Shown here: in pieces, positions 11,964 through 22,200 of the stretch | How the letters are laid out: every line of letters begins with the position of its first letter | Numbering within the stretch: position 1 is the stretch's first letter | Assembly (NCBI GenBank): GCA_022661535.1 | Contig: JAKULF010000007.1 | Coordinates: 2,418,001 to 2,482,000, forward strand | From: Eutypa lata | Lineage: Eukaryota; Ascomycota; Sordariomycetes; Xylariales; Diatrypaceae | DNA length: 64,000 bases | Direction: 5' to 3' | The notes under the pieces: generated by a model | Database searches by the model: none | What the model saw: the letters and a program-made list of their open reading frames with translations, nothing else | What the model was told of the DNA's origin: nothing | Made by a program: the position numbers and the translations under genes

Positions 11964-13222
11964 TCAAGCCATTTCCACGTCTCGGTCCACAACAATACCC
12001 TTCGGAGGCAGCGTCCCTCGAACGTGTGCATGATTTTTCTGATAGTTTGTATCGGCCCACGTGTGTGAACTTTGGTCCTCATGTGCCCCAACCCTGGCCC
12101 ACGAGCCGCTTTTCATAGGGAGATCTAGCCCTTTGATTTTTCGACGAGACGAGGTGTCAGTGGTGTTACTCCCACGCGTGGCGCTAGTACCGAATCGATC
12201 GGACAGGTATAGGAAAGGCTTGTCAATGCTCTTCAGTAAAGGCCCAAGTGTCGGTAAGCAACTGCACACAATAGCGATTCCCTGTTGGATGGTCGACCAC
12301 ATTATCGCGGGGCTTGTTTGTACTTCTGGTTGTTAGCATCATTTGTATCACTGAGATCCTCGGATAGATAGCCTACCTTGCTTAGAAGGGTCCCTAGCAT
12401 CGTAAATGTACGTCAGTCGGACTATGCTCGCTACACAGACGAAAGTTCCCAAGAGGAACATGACCGCCGTCCCGATCTTCTTGCTTCGGGCAAGTTGTAG
12501 TTTCCCAATCGCGCCAATGGGTATGCAAAGAATCGCCACGTCAATGAAGAAGTTCGTCAATTCGTACCCCAACAGAAGATGCTGGGTTGGTTTACACGCC
12601 GGCGGCAGGTTGAACTGATTCCAGTATGCGTCCACTGGACTGCACTGGAATACGATCAAGGGAAACACGGCTATGAAAAACCAAATGATGCAGATAACCC
12701 CTGTTGCATAGATTGCTCGTCTGGTGTTTGGACTGACACCGAAGATGCTGTAGTAGAACCACAGGATGCTAAACTTGACGGTGGTGATCACGCATGACAT
12801 AAGTATCTCGAGTGCAAACGATGCCTATCGTCAGTCAGCTTGCTGTGTTGCGATCGAGGGGCTTGAGACGAAGGGTTTGAAAGCGTACGATTAAGAGATT
12901 CCTCAGCTCGTCCAGCCCAAACTGCAGACCAGCATCGAAAGCATGGAACTTTGATACATTGAAAATAACTAAAAGTTGTTAGCATCTGATTGTATAGTGA
13001 CGGGGGAGAGAGCGGCACAGCCGAATGCGTACAATTGATGATCACGATACAATATGCGTAGAAGAACACAAGAGACAGGAGACAGAGCCAGTCTGAGCCT
13101 AGAAGACGCTGTCCGAGCGAGAACCGCATCCCGAACCTGGTGAACACCGCTATGGCTGTCAACACCATTGTGGCGACGCAGGCGGCGAAGTTCTCCCTCG
13201 CACTGACTGTAAGAGCGCTCAT
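11964..13222 (-). CDS. SAT4/rhodopsin-like seven-helix membrane protein
   Basis: Four exons on the minus strand: 13222-13033, 12968-12889, 12824-12377 and 12325-11964 (359 aa). The phases 1, 0 and 1 join, and the branch TGCTAAC precedes the last acceptor. Family marks are the first helix ending in FTRFGMR, then a GSDW helix, the FHAFDAGLQFGL motif made by joining exons 1 and 2, and a KFSILWFYYSIF helix. Next come a Cys-containing outer loop with YWNQF, helix 6 with LTNFFIDVAILCIP, and the W..I..GIAIVCSCLPTL last helix. This is the fungal SAT4/rhodopsin-domain integral membrane family, often called PTH11-like. Its function is mostly unknown and members often sit in secondary-metabolite loci. 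The acceptor of exon 3 could instead be at 12806, which would drop six residues. A charged cytoplasmic tail follows helix 7. Confidence 0.82.
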
Positions 13223-14147
13223 CTTCAAAGTTGGGTCCTTTCTTTCCTTCCTATGGGGAGTCTCTCATCGCTGGGGGGAAGAGGAAGTCGTTGGACCGGG
13301 CCAGCGATCACAGCGATGATGCGTTTGGGTGTATAAGTCGTTATGTACGACGAAGTAGCGAGTAGCGACATTCACATTTCTGACTTAACGTTTCGCTGCC
13401 GAATATCACGCCGTTAAAACCCATTATGCTGACTGTAATGCAGCATAATCCCAGTCTACCGTCGCATTGGAAGGATTCCAAAACCGCACCTAAATTGCGG
13501 GGCCTGACGGATGAGGCAGTTGGAGTATACGAATATATTAATGTAACGGTACTATCTTACCCAACTTAGAGCTACTTGGCACGCTTGGAGTGTCATGAAT
13601 GGCACGGCACTGACGACTCATAACTATTCGCAGCCGTGTGGACCCAACAAAGCGGCGCTATGTTATTCTGGGTGTTACCTTACGCTGACAGAGTTGAGTC
13701 GACCCTGTCCCGACTTTAATAGAGTATAGTTGAAAATGACAATATTACACTCCGGAAGCCCCACAGATCGACCCTCGGAAGGAGGGCAGGAGGGCTATAG
13801 ACTGACATTGAGTGCTTCGATCCTCCTGCATGAGAAGATTACATAACAGGGAAAATGAGGTGCATGTTGGCTCAGACCCTTGGCTTTCCAAGTACGTTTG
13901 TCTCATTGGCTGGCCGAGTTATATCCAGGTCACCCCGCAGCCGCAGGAGTGGCTGGCTATACCATGTAACGAACGTGATGAACTAACCGTTGATGCAGAG
14001 CTCTATTTTCGTCGAGAAACTATGTTGAATCTATCTTCCATTGAGAAATCTTTGAAGTGAGGTCTTTCTATTCACTCCTGCCGATCCCTTGAGTGAGCGC
14101 CTCCCTCTCCTTTCCATCATCGCCACCTTAGTCGGCGCGTCCTAGCA
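13223..14147. other. divergent promoter region
   Basis: It lies between the minus-strand rhodopsin-like gene and the plus-strand hydrolase. No family-like frame was found; an 82-codon frame at 13812-14060 has no protein-like features. A CT-rich stretch just before 14148 fits a fungal promoter. Confidence 0.55.
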
Positions 14148-15263
14148 ATGGCTCCCATATGGTCGATCCAGCCATTCAAGGCTTTCTATATCACCTTTCT
14201 TCTCGCGAGAACGACCGCAATCCTCCCATGGCTCCTAGTTCGTTACAGCCTGAAGTCATCTCGTGCTTTCCCAGAATGGACCTTGAGGGTTTGCATCGTC
14301 CAACAAGTGGTCCGCCAGCTTCTTCGGTATAATACCAATACACGAGACCACGATTTGGCTAGTCTAGAAGCCGACCATAAAAAAGCGAAGGAGCGATTTT
14401 CACTTGCTAAGCCGGCCGAGGCAAGCTTATATACCGGAGCTTTAGATTCTGGCTCTGTCAAACCAGCTGCTGTGGGTGGCCTGTGGTATCCGGCCCCGTT
14501 GTTCGAGGGGGCGCCAAACCTCGAAGATGAAAAGGTTGTGCTGCATTTCCCCGGCGGCGCGTTCGTCATGGCGTTCGGACAGGAAGCACATGGACGAGAC
14601 GTTTCGAGTGTAATGTCTCAGCACTTGAAGGCAACCCGGACCTTTTTCGCTCAGTATCGAGTCTCGACTGACTCTTCTACCCGCTTTCCGGCAGCTCTGC
14701 AAGATGTAGTTACGTTCTATCATTATATATTGTCCTTGGGAGTCAAACCTCACAACGTCCTGCTGTCTGGCGATTCCGCAGCGGGGAACTTGGTTATCGG
14801 TCTGCTGAGATATCTGGAAACATCGTCGAAGCTCCCGTTGCCAAAGGCCGCGATGCTCTGGTCCCCTTGGGTACATATAACGGCCCAAGCTGGTGCAGAC
14901 TTTGAAGCGTGCAGGAACTTCGAAAACGAATTCTTGATCAGTCCGCTGCTCCAGTGGGGTGCCGAGGCCTATTACCCCGAAGGCCAACCGACTGCAGAGG
15001 AACTCAGTTACATTTCACCTCTGCACCACCCATTCCGAACCGAGGTCCCGCTGTTCATTAATGCTGGCTCTGCGGAGGCCATGTTCGACACAGTAGAGGA
15101 GTTTGCGAACCAGATGAAGGCGGTGGATGGCAATCAAGTCAGATTTCACGCAACGGAGGCTTCACCCCATAACCTAATCATGTCTTACACGGGACTAGGG
15201 TTTGAACGTCAGATGGAGACGGCCGCAGTCGATGCGTTCAACTTCTTCGAGCAGACAGCTTAA
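14148..15263 (+). CDS. alpha/beta hydrolase (HSL-type esterase), membrane-anchored
   Basis: Single exon, 371 aa. An N-terminal hydrophobic helix (about 11-32) should anchor the protein. The hydrolase fold follows, with an oxyanion motif HFPGGA (133-138, a variant of HGGG) and the nucleophile elbow GDSAAG with Ser210. The acid residue lies in GSAEAMFD (Glu310 or Asp314), and the catalytic base is His341 in ASPHN. The pattern matches fungal hormone-sensitive-lipase-like esterases related to steryl acetyl hydrolase. The substrate cannot be read from sequence. It lies 5 kb from the HR-PKS and could deacylate or release its product, but this is only neighbourhood inference. The ATG fits the anchor and has a Kozak-like A at -3. 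Confidence 0.85.
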   Translation: MAPIWSIQPFKAFYITFLLARTTAILPWLLVRYSLKSSRAFPEWTLRVCIVQQVVRQLLRYNTNTRDHDLASLEADHKKAKERFSLAKPAEASLYTGALDSGSVKPAAVGGLWYPAPLFEGAPNLEDEKVVLHFPGGAFVMAFGQEAHGRDVSSVMSQHLKATRTFFAQYRVSTDSSTRFPAALQDVVTFYHYILSLGVKPHNVLLSGDSAAGNLVIGLLRYLETSSKLPLPKAAMLWSPWVHITAQAGADFEACRNFENEFLISPLLQWGAEAYYPEGQPTAEELSYISPLHHPFRTEVPLFINAGSAEAMFDTVEEFANQMKAVDGNQVRFHATEASPHNLIMSYTGLGFERQMETAAVDAFNFFEQTA

Positions 15264-16077
15264 CTCTAAGAGGCGCAGCTGTACGAAGATCTACATTTGG
15301 GGGGTTTGAATAGGGTAACCGACTCCGAGTTGAGTGGGGATTGAGCGTATCTCGGACGGGTTTGGGCAACCAGGGATTTTGGCGATATCTTGATTAGCTT
15401 AGTTAGGTTGGACGCTCATGTCGAGCCTTTGTGTGTTTAGGTTGTATTCGTAATAGTCGAGCCTCATGAATATGATTTTTCTTGGCAGCGACTATAATTT
15501 CGTAGAAAGGGGGTTCCCTGATGCGGTGTCGTTCTAATTGAGTTAACGACATGTCGTGTAACGCCTGTGAAGTGGTGCTCGTTGGACACCAGACTGCCAA
15601 GCCAACCCAAAATGCATACCTACCTAAGACATGACTAAAAACCCGATACCACTCTGAAGGCACTCCTGTGTATGTACATATAAGGAGGTGCCGGAGGTTT
15701 CCGTATGGATTGCTGTATTGTATGTACTAGCGCTTACCTATTACTTATACTTGCGGGGGCTGATGTGAGCATCAGGATTGAAAGATGTTGCAAGGAAGGA
15801 TCGTGTGCATCGACCGGACTGCCGGAATGCAACTCAGCCGACGACTATGTAGTAGTCGTTAACCACGAGCAAGCACGAATGTTATATATAAATTGCAGCT
15901 ACGATGAATCCTCCAGATTATAGAAAGGGTTTTCCCTGTAAGTTGAAATCTGCTATTCTGACACCTTGAATACTACTAAAATATATCACAGCTGATAGCA
16001 GAACGAGGGGTAGACCCGCAAGATCACCATATGCCCACCAAAATAACCCGCTCTAGTGCGTGCGTGCCCTTGGAACT
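15264..16077. other. convergent intergenic region
   Basis: It lies between the ends of the hydrolase and EthD genes. No coding or RNA feature is supported; the frames at 15403-15663 and 15705-15923 lack any protein-like pattern. Confidence 0.55.
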
Positions 16078-16854
16078 TTACTTAGTTGTCACATTCGTTG
16101 CTCCCAATACTACGATATGCAATCTATTATCCATGCATGACGCGTGTGAGCCCATATATCAAAGTAGGTAACGTGCATAGGCGAGCAAGATCGCATTTGG
16201 GAGAACAAGATCGGCGTGCAGAGAGAGTAAACGAGGGCCGGCAAGAAGACCGCAAATTATAGTAAGTACAACGGTAAACGGTACTTACCGCGAACGGTCC
16301 AGAAAGTTCTCCTCGTCGGCTTCCCTGAGCCTGACATTCTCGGGCTTGGCCATGGTGTCCGTGAAAGCCTGCAGCGCGGCAGCGTCGGCGAATATCAGTT
16401 CTGCGCAACAGTCCCAGTCGAAATCGGCTTGGGTTCCCCACAGCACTGCACAACATCTGGGAGTCAGTACACTAATGAATCCCCCCTTTTGTAAATATAG
16501 TAGATAGTAATTCTAGCGAAGTGAGTGTGGGAGCTTTCTCCGGGAGGAAAGAAGGAGCCCGCAAAACATGCCCCTCCCTCTTTCAGTAAGTAACTTTCAA
16601 GACAAAAAAGAAAAGGCAAGAAAGAAAGAATAAGGACGAAAATTTTACTTACCGGTAGCCGGGTACTTGGCGTTACGCTCGGTGGTTCCAGCACCCTCGA
16701 CACGCTGGATATACCGGCGGGTGTGGGAAAGCGGATAGTCCTCGCCCGCGAGCTCCTTGATCAGGCCTACGTGCTTCTCTTCATAGTAGGCTTGGAACTG
16801 CTCGGGCGTGGTACCGGGTTTACGGTATACCAGCAGAAGAATAGACACGGTCAT
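16078..16854 (-). CDS. EthD-domain protein
   Basis: Three exons on the minus strand: 16854-16653, 16445-16289 and 16123-16078 (134 aa), phases 1 and 2. The third exon is only 46 nt and encodes the closing strand (LHIVVLGATNVT), which matches the end usual for this family. Without it the protein would stop directly at the second donor. Features are an opening beta strand with YRKPG, FQAYYEEKHVGL, a middle ADFDWDCCAEL strand and ADEENFLDRS near the end. EthD proteins are dimeric ferredoxin-like alpha-beta barrels; in fungal polyketide loci relatives act in cyclisation, decarboxylation or dehydration. It lies 2.4 kb from the HR-PKS on the other strand, so a tailoring role is possible but unproven. 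Introns 1 and 2 are 207 and 165 nt, long for this window. Confidence 0.82.
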
Positions 16855-17791
16855 TATGAGAAAGAGAGAGAGAGTGTGTGTGTGTGCAGTGAGAGGGCAG
16901 TGACTTGATGGTATAGCAGTGAGCTGTAGGAGGGGGATCCGAGAGAAGATGCTATGGAGGAACTCTCTAGTTACTCTATAATTGCTTGACTGCCGAATCT
17001 CCCGTCCTTATGCAAGTGTACATACATATGGCTACGAGGTAGGTGACGTACAATTTAAGGTTACATATCGTCGTCCGCCTAAGCAAGCCGTAGAGCACCC
17101 TAGCAGGGGCCTATGATATGGTAGGGAGTCTATTGCGGCTTTTGCCGATACTTTTGGCCAACGCTAGAACTGTCGGTACATGGTATCGGTAAGAAAACTT
17201 AGTCTAGTATTATTACTATTATGGTTACTGGTATGCCTGGAACGACATGTTGATAAAGGTTCAGCTTATGAATCCTACGTACATATGTAGCAACGGGACT
17301 CACCCCAGCGCAGAATCGCAATCGTATGTAAGCCACTTCATCTTATAGTTAGATCGGAACGGCCCGCAGCTTTGGTAGAGGCACCCACCCCAGCCTATAC
17401 TATATGGACGTTTACTTATAACCGTTATACGAAACTTGCAGAAAAACGCCACTGCCGTAGAATTGTACATGAAGGATTCAAGTTTAAACATTTTAACCAA
17501 CTGTTATAAAATGTAACCAAGCAATGGCTATACTATCCCGTTATGTACAGAATATTATCTCTGCCGCTAGCGATAGCTGCATGTGTTCATGCGGGGGGAC
17601 ACATGCAACCAAAGGAATCCTACGACACAACGGTTTAGTTATCAATGTTGGAGAAAGGTACGAAGAAGGCATGTAGTACTAACTAGGTAATTTTGAGTGG
17701 GGCAAGACAAACACTTGGCCTTATATAGTTTAGCCAGCACTTCCAAGCATATGAATGAGCTTAATGATCTTTCAACATCAATTCAAAATCC
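16855..17791. other. intergenic, EthD promoter to tRNA
   Basis: It contains a short GA/GT-rich stretch just upstream of the EthD start (about 16862-16886). No gene or repeat is otherwise seen. Confidence 0.55.
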
Positions 17792-17808
17792 GCTTCGATA
17801 GCTCAGTG

Positions 17809-17878
17809 GTAAGTTCTCACACCGAACCAGAAAAAAAAAAGAATTAAGCTTTAGTTCCATTCCTAACAACCCACACAG
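17809..17878 (+). other. spliceosomal-type intron inside the tRNA D-loop
   Basis: This 70-nt insert starts GTAAGT, carries a CTAAC branch motif (A at about 17866) 12 nt before the end, and closes with CACAG, the full set of fungal U2 intron signals. Exact removal restores the consensus D-loop AGTGGTA. It also carries an A10 run. It is not at the canonical 37/38 position and I saw no clear bulge-helix-bulge around its ends. Confidence 0.75.
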
Positions 17879-17897
17879 GTAGAGCGTAGGATTGCAG

Positions 17898-17913
17898 TTC
17901 ATAACACTTTAAA
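17898..17913 (+). other. canonical tRNA intron after position 37
   Basis: Sixteen nucleotides between G37 and A38 of the anticodon loop, the standard place for introns cut by the tRNA splicing endonuclease. Its removal leaves a 7-nt loop. Confidence 0.8.
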
Positions 17914-17956
17914 ATCCCGAGGTCACGCGTTCGACTCGCGTTCGGAGCTGATTTAC

Positions 17957-17974
17957 TTTTTTACCTTTTTTTTT
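17957..17974 (+). terminator. RNA polymerase III T-run terminators
   Basis: A T6 run (17957-17962) and then a T9 run (17966-17974) begin 8 nt after the tRNA end, as expected for Pol III termination. Confidence 0.85.
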
Positions 17975-18149
17975 GGGACTTTTCTTTCCAATTGCAATAT
18001 TATAGGTAAGTAGTTAGTGTACATATGTATCTACTTTTAACCTATGTGGTTTCTTGCAGCCTACGAAATAGTACCCTCAATTATCAAATGACCTATCTGG
18101 GACTACTGCGATATACTTGCATTCTGTAATAGGTAATACCCGAAGCCCA

Positions 18150-18612
18150 ACTTCGCCATTCTCTGCAGGACAGAATGGAACAGGCCAAGGATGAAGGGTG
18201 CATGGAACCTTCAAGCTCATTTTTGCGATGTATCGAATGAGGAGAGCCTTTCGCAGCTTATCAATAACAGCTTGACTGCGATACCCCTAATTCGAGGAGC
18301 ACTGGTTCTAAAAGTAGTGCTAAGCTTTCTTCTCTTCCTTGTCACCCTTTTATCGCACATCACCCCTCGTCAGTGAGAACGATCTACGCGGGTGGATACT
18401 GACGAAACCCAGAGGAGTCGGTCTTTGAGAAGATGATACTTGAACAATGGAACAAGGTCATTCGTTCCAATGTAGACACCGGCACCTGCAGGATCTGTCC
18501 TGCTTCGTCTGCTGTTATCCGTGGCCGGGGTCGCCGGTACATATATCGGCGACCAACTAGATACGCAGCCGGTAGCACATTCCAGGATGCCCTGGCCCAT
18601 AATCACTCTCTT
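18150..18612 (+). pseudogene. decayed PKS ketoreductase-domain fragment
   Basis: Pieces of a PKS KR domain can be read in order but in different frames. They are EQAKDEG, then AHFCDVSNEESL with IRGALVLK, then FEKMILEQWNKVIRSNV, then RYAAGSTFQDALAH. The break after ALVLK carries an intron-like gap at the same place where the intact PKS here has its intron after GALVVK, and a CGTCAG acceptor remnant follows. The frameshifts, the gap between the last two pieces and the absence of the other PKS domains show a dead relic. Its sequence differs clearly from the KR of the intact PKS (Tyr-Ala-Ala-Gly-Ser against Tyr-Cys-Gly-Ala-Ser), so it comes from a second, lost PKS and not from a recent copy of this one. 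Confidence 0.78.
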
Positions 18613-19260
18613 GATACACGTATAATTTGATGTGTATCGATGCTAGTATGTTGATCTATCTGCCCTATCCGAATACAGACTTGTGTCCCAAGTGGGAAGG
18701 AAACGTACATGGAAGCCATAAGCAGTTAGCCCACACGAACTCGGTCCGCCTCTTCAGGTTCGATGACTGGTACCGGAAAGGCATAGGACACTATAATTGC
18801 GCTATCTTCTTGCGGTGTGGATATGGGTATAGGTGATGAGTGGCGGGGTAAAAATAGACGCTAAGGAAAGGGACCCCCTTGTGAAGCAGCACGGTACTAG
18901 CTATCGAACTCGGGTGTTATAGCCCACTTGGTTACACAAGGACGGGCTTGTCTCCTTAACAAGTATACCATGTTGACTTACATCATGAGTTCTCACGGTC
19001 ATTTACCTTGCTCGCGATCCTTAGTGGCGGCAATTGCCTATCACCCCTGCGTCGTGCCTCTTGGCTTCTCCATATCTGGTCAATGGTCAATTCCATGATC
19101 AACACCATCAACACTACGTATGCAGTTCAGTCTTCACTCTAGCGACTGTATATATCCCCTCCAAGTAGGAACACCATGATTTTATATATGTTATTTGCTC
19201 AGGAATTATCTTGAGATCCCTTCGAACAGGGGCCACAACACGTGTTGAAACTTGCCCATC
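18613..19260. other. promoter region of the HR-PKS
   Basis: The 650 bp runs from the KR relic to the PKS start codon. No gene is seen, and I saw no clear palindromic binding site of a pathway regulator. Confidence 0.5.
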
Positions 19261-22200
19261 ATGGACGATCCAGTGGCAGTGATCGGGTTTGCCCTCCGCT
19301 TCCCCGGCGATGCTGTCGACGAAGAATCCTTCTGGAACATCATCGTGCAGGGGAAGTCAACAATGACTGATGTACCAATCAGTCGATACAATATCGACGG
19401 TTTCTGCAGCAAGAACAAGTCTAGTCGTAATACTGTGAGGCACTTCAACGAACGAAGAACAGGGCATTATCAACTAACATGTGAAGCTTAACTGCCGCGG
19501 CGGCCACTTTGTCGAGGGCGACATCTCTGCCTTTGATGCTCCGTTCTTTGCCATGAGCAGCGCTGAGGCCAAAGCAATGGATCCGCAGTTGCGCCTCATG
19601 CTTGAAACTACGTATCATGCTCTAGAATCCGGTAAAATCTAAACTAAAACTAGCTGAATATATGCTAATATTTATCAAAGCGGGTCTTTCCATGGAGTCA
19701 GTCCAAGGCAGTGCTACCTCTGTGTATGTCGGGAATCTCACAGCCGACTACTTATCACTCTTCGGCGATGATGAAGAGGTTCGTTCTTCATATCAGGCAA
19801 CGGGGATGTCAGAAGCAATGCTATCAAATCGTGTTTCTTGGTTCTATGATTTGCGGGGACCAAGTCTCACTCTCGATACTGCATGCTCAAGTAGCTTGGT
19901 GGGACTTCATCTAGGATGTCAGAGTATACTGCAGGGTGAATCAGAAATGGTATGTATGACCTAAATTTAGCTATAAAAACCAAATGACCAACATCGCTAT
20001 AGAGTCTTGTCGGGGGTGTTCGGCTACAGCTCAACCCAGCTATGATGACACTACCATTAGCTCGGCAGAACTTCCTGTCCCCTGACAGCCTTTGCTACAG
20101 CTTCGACGACCGAGCAAATGGATATAGCAGGGGCGAAGGAATCGGAATGGTTATCCTGAAGCCACTCTCTAAGGCCATCGCAGACGGGAATACTATTCGC
20201 GCAGTAATCCGCGGGACATCAAGCAATCAGGACGGCCGCACGCCCTCAATTTCGCAGCCTAGTGCTGAAGCTCAGGCTGATCTTATTCGGAAGGCCTACG
20301 AGGCTGCCGGCCTAGATTTCAAGTCGACACAGTACTTCGAGGCTCATGGTACGGGAACACGGGTAGGTGACCCAATCGAGGCACAAGGAATCAATGCGGT
20401 GTTCTCAAACCATCTGGAGCCGGACAACCCCCTATACATTGGATCGGTCAAGGCCAACATTGGGCATCTTGAGTCCACAGCCGGAGTAGCCAGCGTGATC
20501 AAGGCGGTTCTGGCACTTGAAAATGGAATCATCCCCCCGAATGCCTTACTAAAGAACCTAAATCCAAGTATCCCTGCTGAGGAGTGGCATTTCAATGTGA
20601 GAAGTCTCTGAATTCATTCTCATTCGTGCTCCTTCCTGACACATGTAGTTCCCGACTACTGCCATCCCCTGGCCAAAAGATGGCCAGAGAAGGGCTAGCG
20701 TTAATAGGTGAGTCGGATGAGGTTCCCCCCTATTAGACTAAATTGGATTGACTGACACTGGTACTTACAACAGCTTTGGTGTAGGAGGAACAAATGCCCA
20801 CGTGGTTCTCGATGATGCATTACACTACCTGCAAGATCGAGGATTAAGCGGGATTCATAATACCAAGAGTGATACTCGGGGTAAACTTAGACTGACAAAC
20901 GGTGACTCCGGAAAAAATCATCAGACAAATGGTGCGAGCGTAAACGGCTCCAAAACAAGCCAATTGAAGTATCCTTCCTTGTTGTTCCCTCTATCTGCGG
21001 CTGATGAGGATGGCATCTCGCGGATGGCTACTACGCTTGAAGATCACCTGGTTCGACGTGATGCTACCGCCTTCGAGTATCTGCAAGATCTCGCATTCAC
21101 ATTATCCGATAAACGAGGGCTGCTCCCATGGAAAGGATACGCAATAGGCTCAACCGTCGAGGAGTTAAGAGAAAGCCTTGCTTGCCTACCTAGGAAACCG
21201 GTTCGTATCACACAGGCACCCGAAGTCTACTTTGCTTTCACCGGGCAAGGCGCACAGTGGGCGAATATGGGTATCGAGCTCATGGATCGTTATCAAGTCT
21301 TTCAAGACGCCATGACCTTCGCCAATGAATACTTCTGTTCGTTAGGGTCGCAATGGTCCTTAGTTGGTACGTCTATAAAATACCGTTCCCATGTATCTAG
21401 CTGACACATCAAAGACAAACTGCAAGCAACGGCGCCTACATCCAAAATTGACAGCCCACAGCTGGCGCAGCCACTTTGCACCGCAGTGCAAATTGCACTA
21501 GTCGACTTACTAGTATCATGGGGAATCACCCCGCGAGCTGTTGTTGGCCATTCCTCTGGGGAAATCGCCGCAGCCTATGCCGTGGGAGCTCTGTCCAAAG
21601 CTAGCGCCTTGCGTATTGCCTATTTCCGAGGCGAAGCCGCGACGAAGCTAGCGAACATAGATACCGAGAAAGGGGCGATGCTCGCTGTAGCACTATCGGA
21701 GGCTGATCTTAGCCCTCAACTTGCTGCCGTCACTGGTGATAAGCCGGAGTGTTTGTCATGCGGATGTGTGAACAGCCCTCAGAATACGACAGTGACCGGC
21801 GTGGAGAGTTACATCGATGCTCTTTCGAGGCAACTGACAGAAGCAAAGGTTTTTAATCGCAAACTCAATGTTCCGGTGGCATACCATTCGCGACAGATGC
21901 TCAAGGTTGCTGATGAATATCGAGCAGCCCTTGCTGGGAATATAGAAGCGGGTTCTTCTGACCTGAGGGCCAACTCCATAAGCTTGATATCGTCAGTTAC
22001 AGGCAAACCAGCAAGTTATGAGAGTTTAGCGCAGCCCGACTATTGGATTCAGAACCTTGTTTCCAAAGTTAAGTTCTCTGAAGCTCTCGAGCAGATGTGT
22101 GCGGGTCGAAAGGGCCATGTCCAGAGCGACCTAACGCCTTTGACTTATGTCATTGAGGTCGGACCTCATTCCGCACTTGAACGGCCTATTCGGGAAACAT

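Larger units (their letters stand above)
17792..17949 (+). tRNA. tRNA-Cys (GCA) with two introns
   Basis: After removing 17809-17878 and 17898-17913 a 72-nt tRNA remains. The acceptor stem GCTTCGA pairs with TCGGAGC over 7 pairs, one of them T-G. The D-stem GCTC/GAGC encloses loop AGTGGTA. The anticodon loop has T32 T33 GCA G37. The variable loop is AGGTC. The T-stem ACGCG/CGCGT is perfect with loop TTCGACT. The discriminator is T73, as expected for cysteine. The anticodon stem has one T-G pair and one A28-C42 mismatch. The Pol III A box (TAGCTCAGTGG) is intact because the first insert starts right after its core, and the B box is intact. T-runs follow. The gene therefore looks transcribable. 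Whether it makes mature tRNA depends on the removal of the D-loop insert. Confidence 0.88.

Noticed and set aside
13812..14060. 82-codon frame upstream of the hydrolase
   Set aside because: No domain-like or compositional support; lies in the promoter region.
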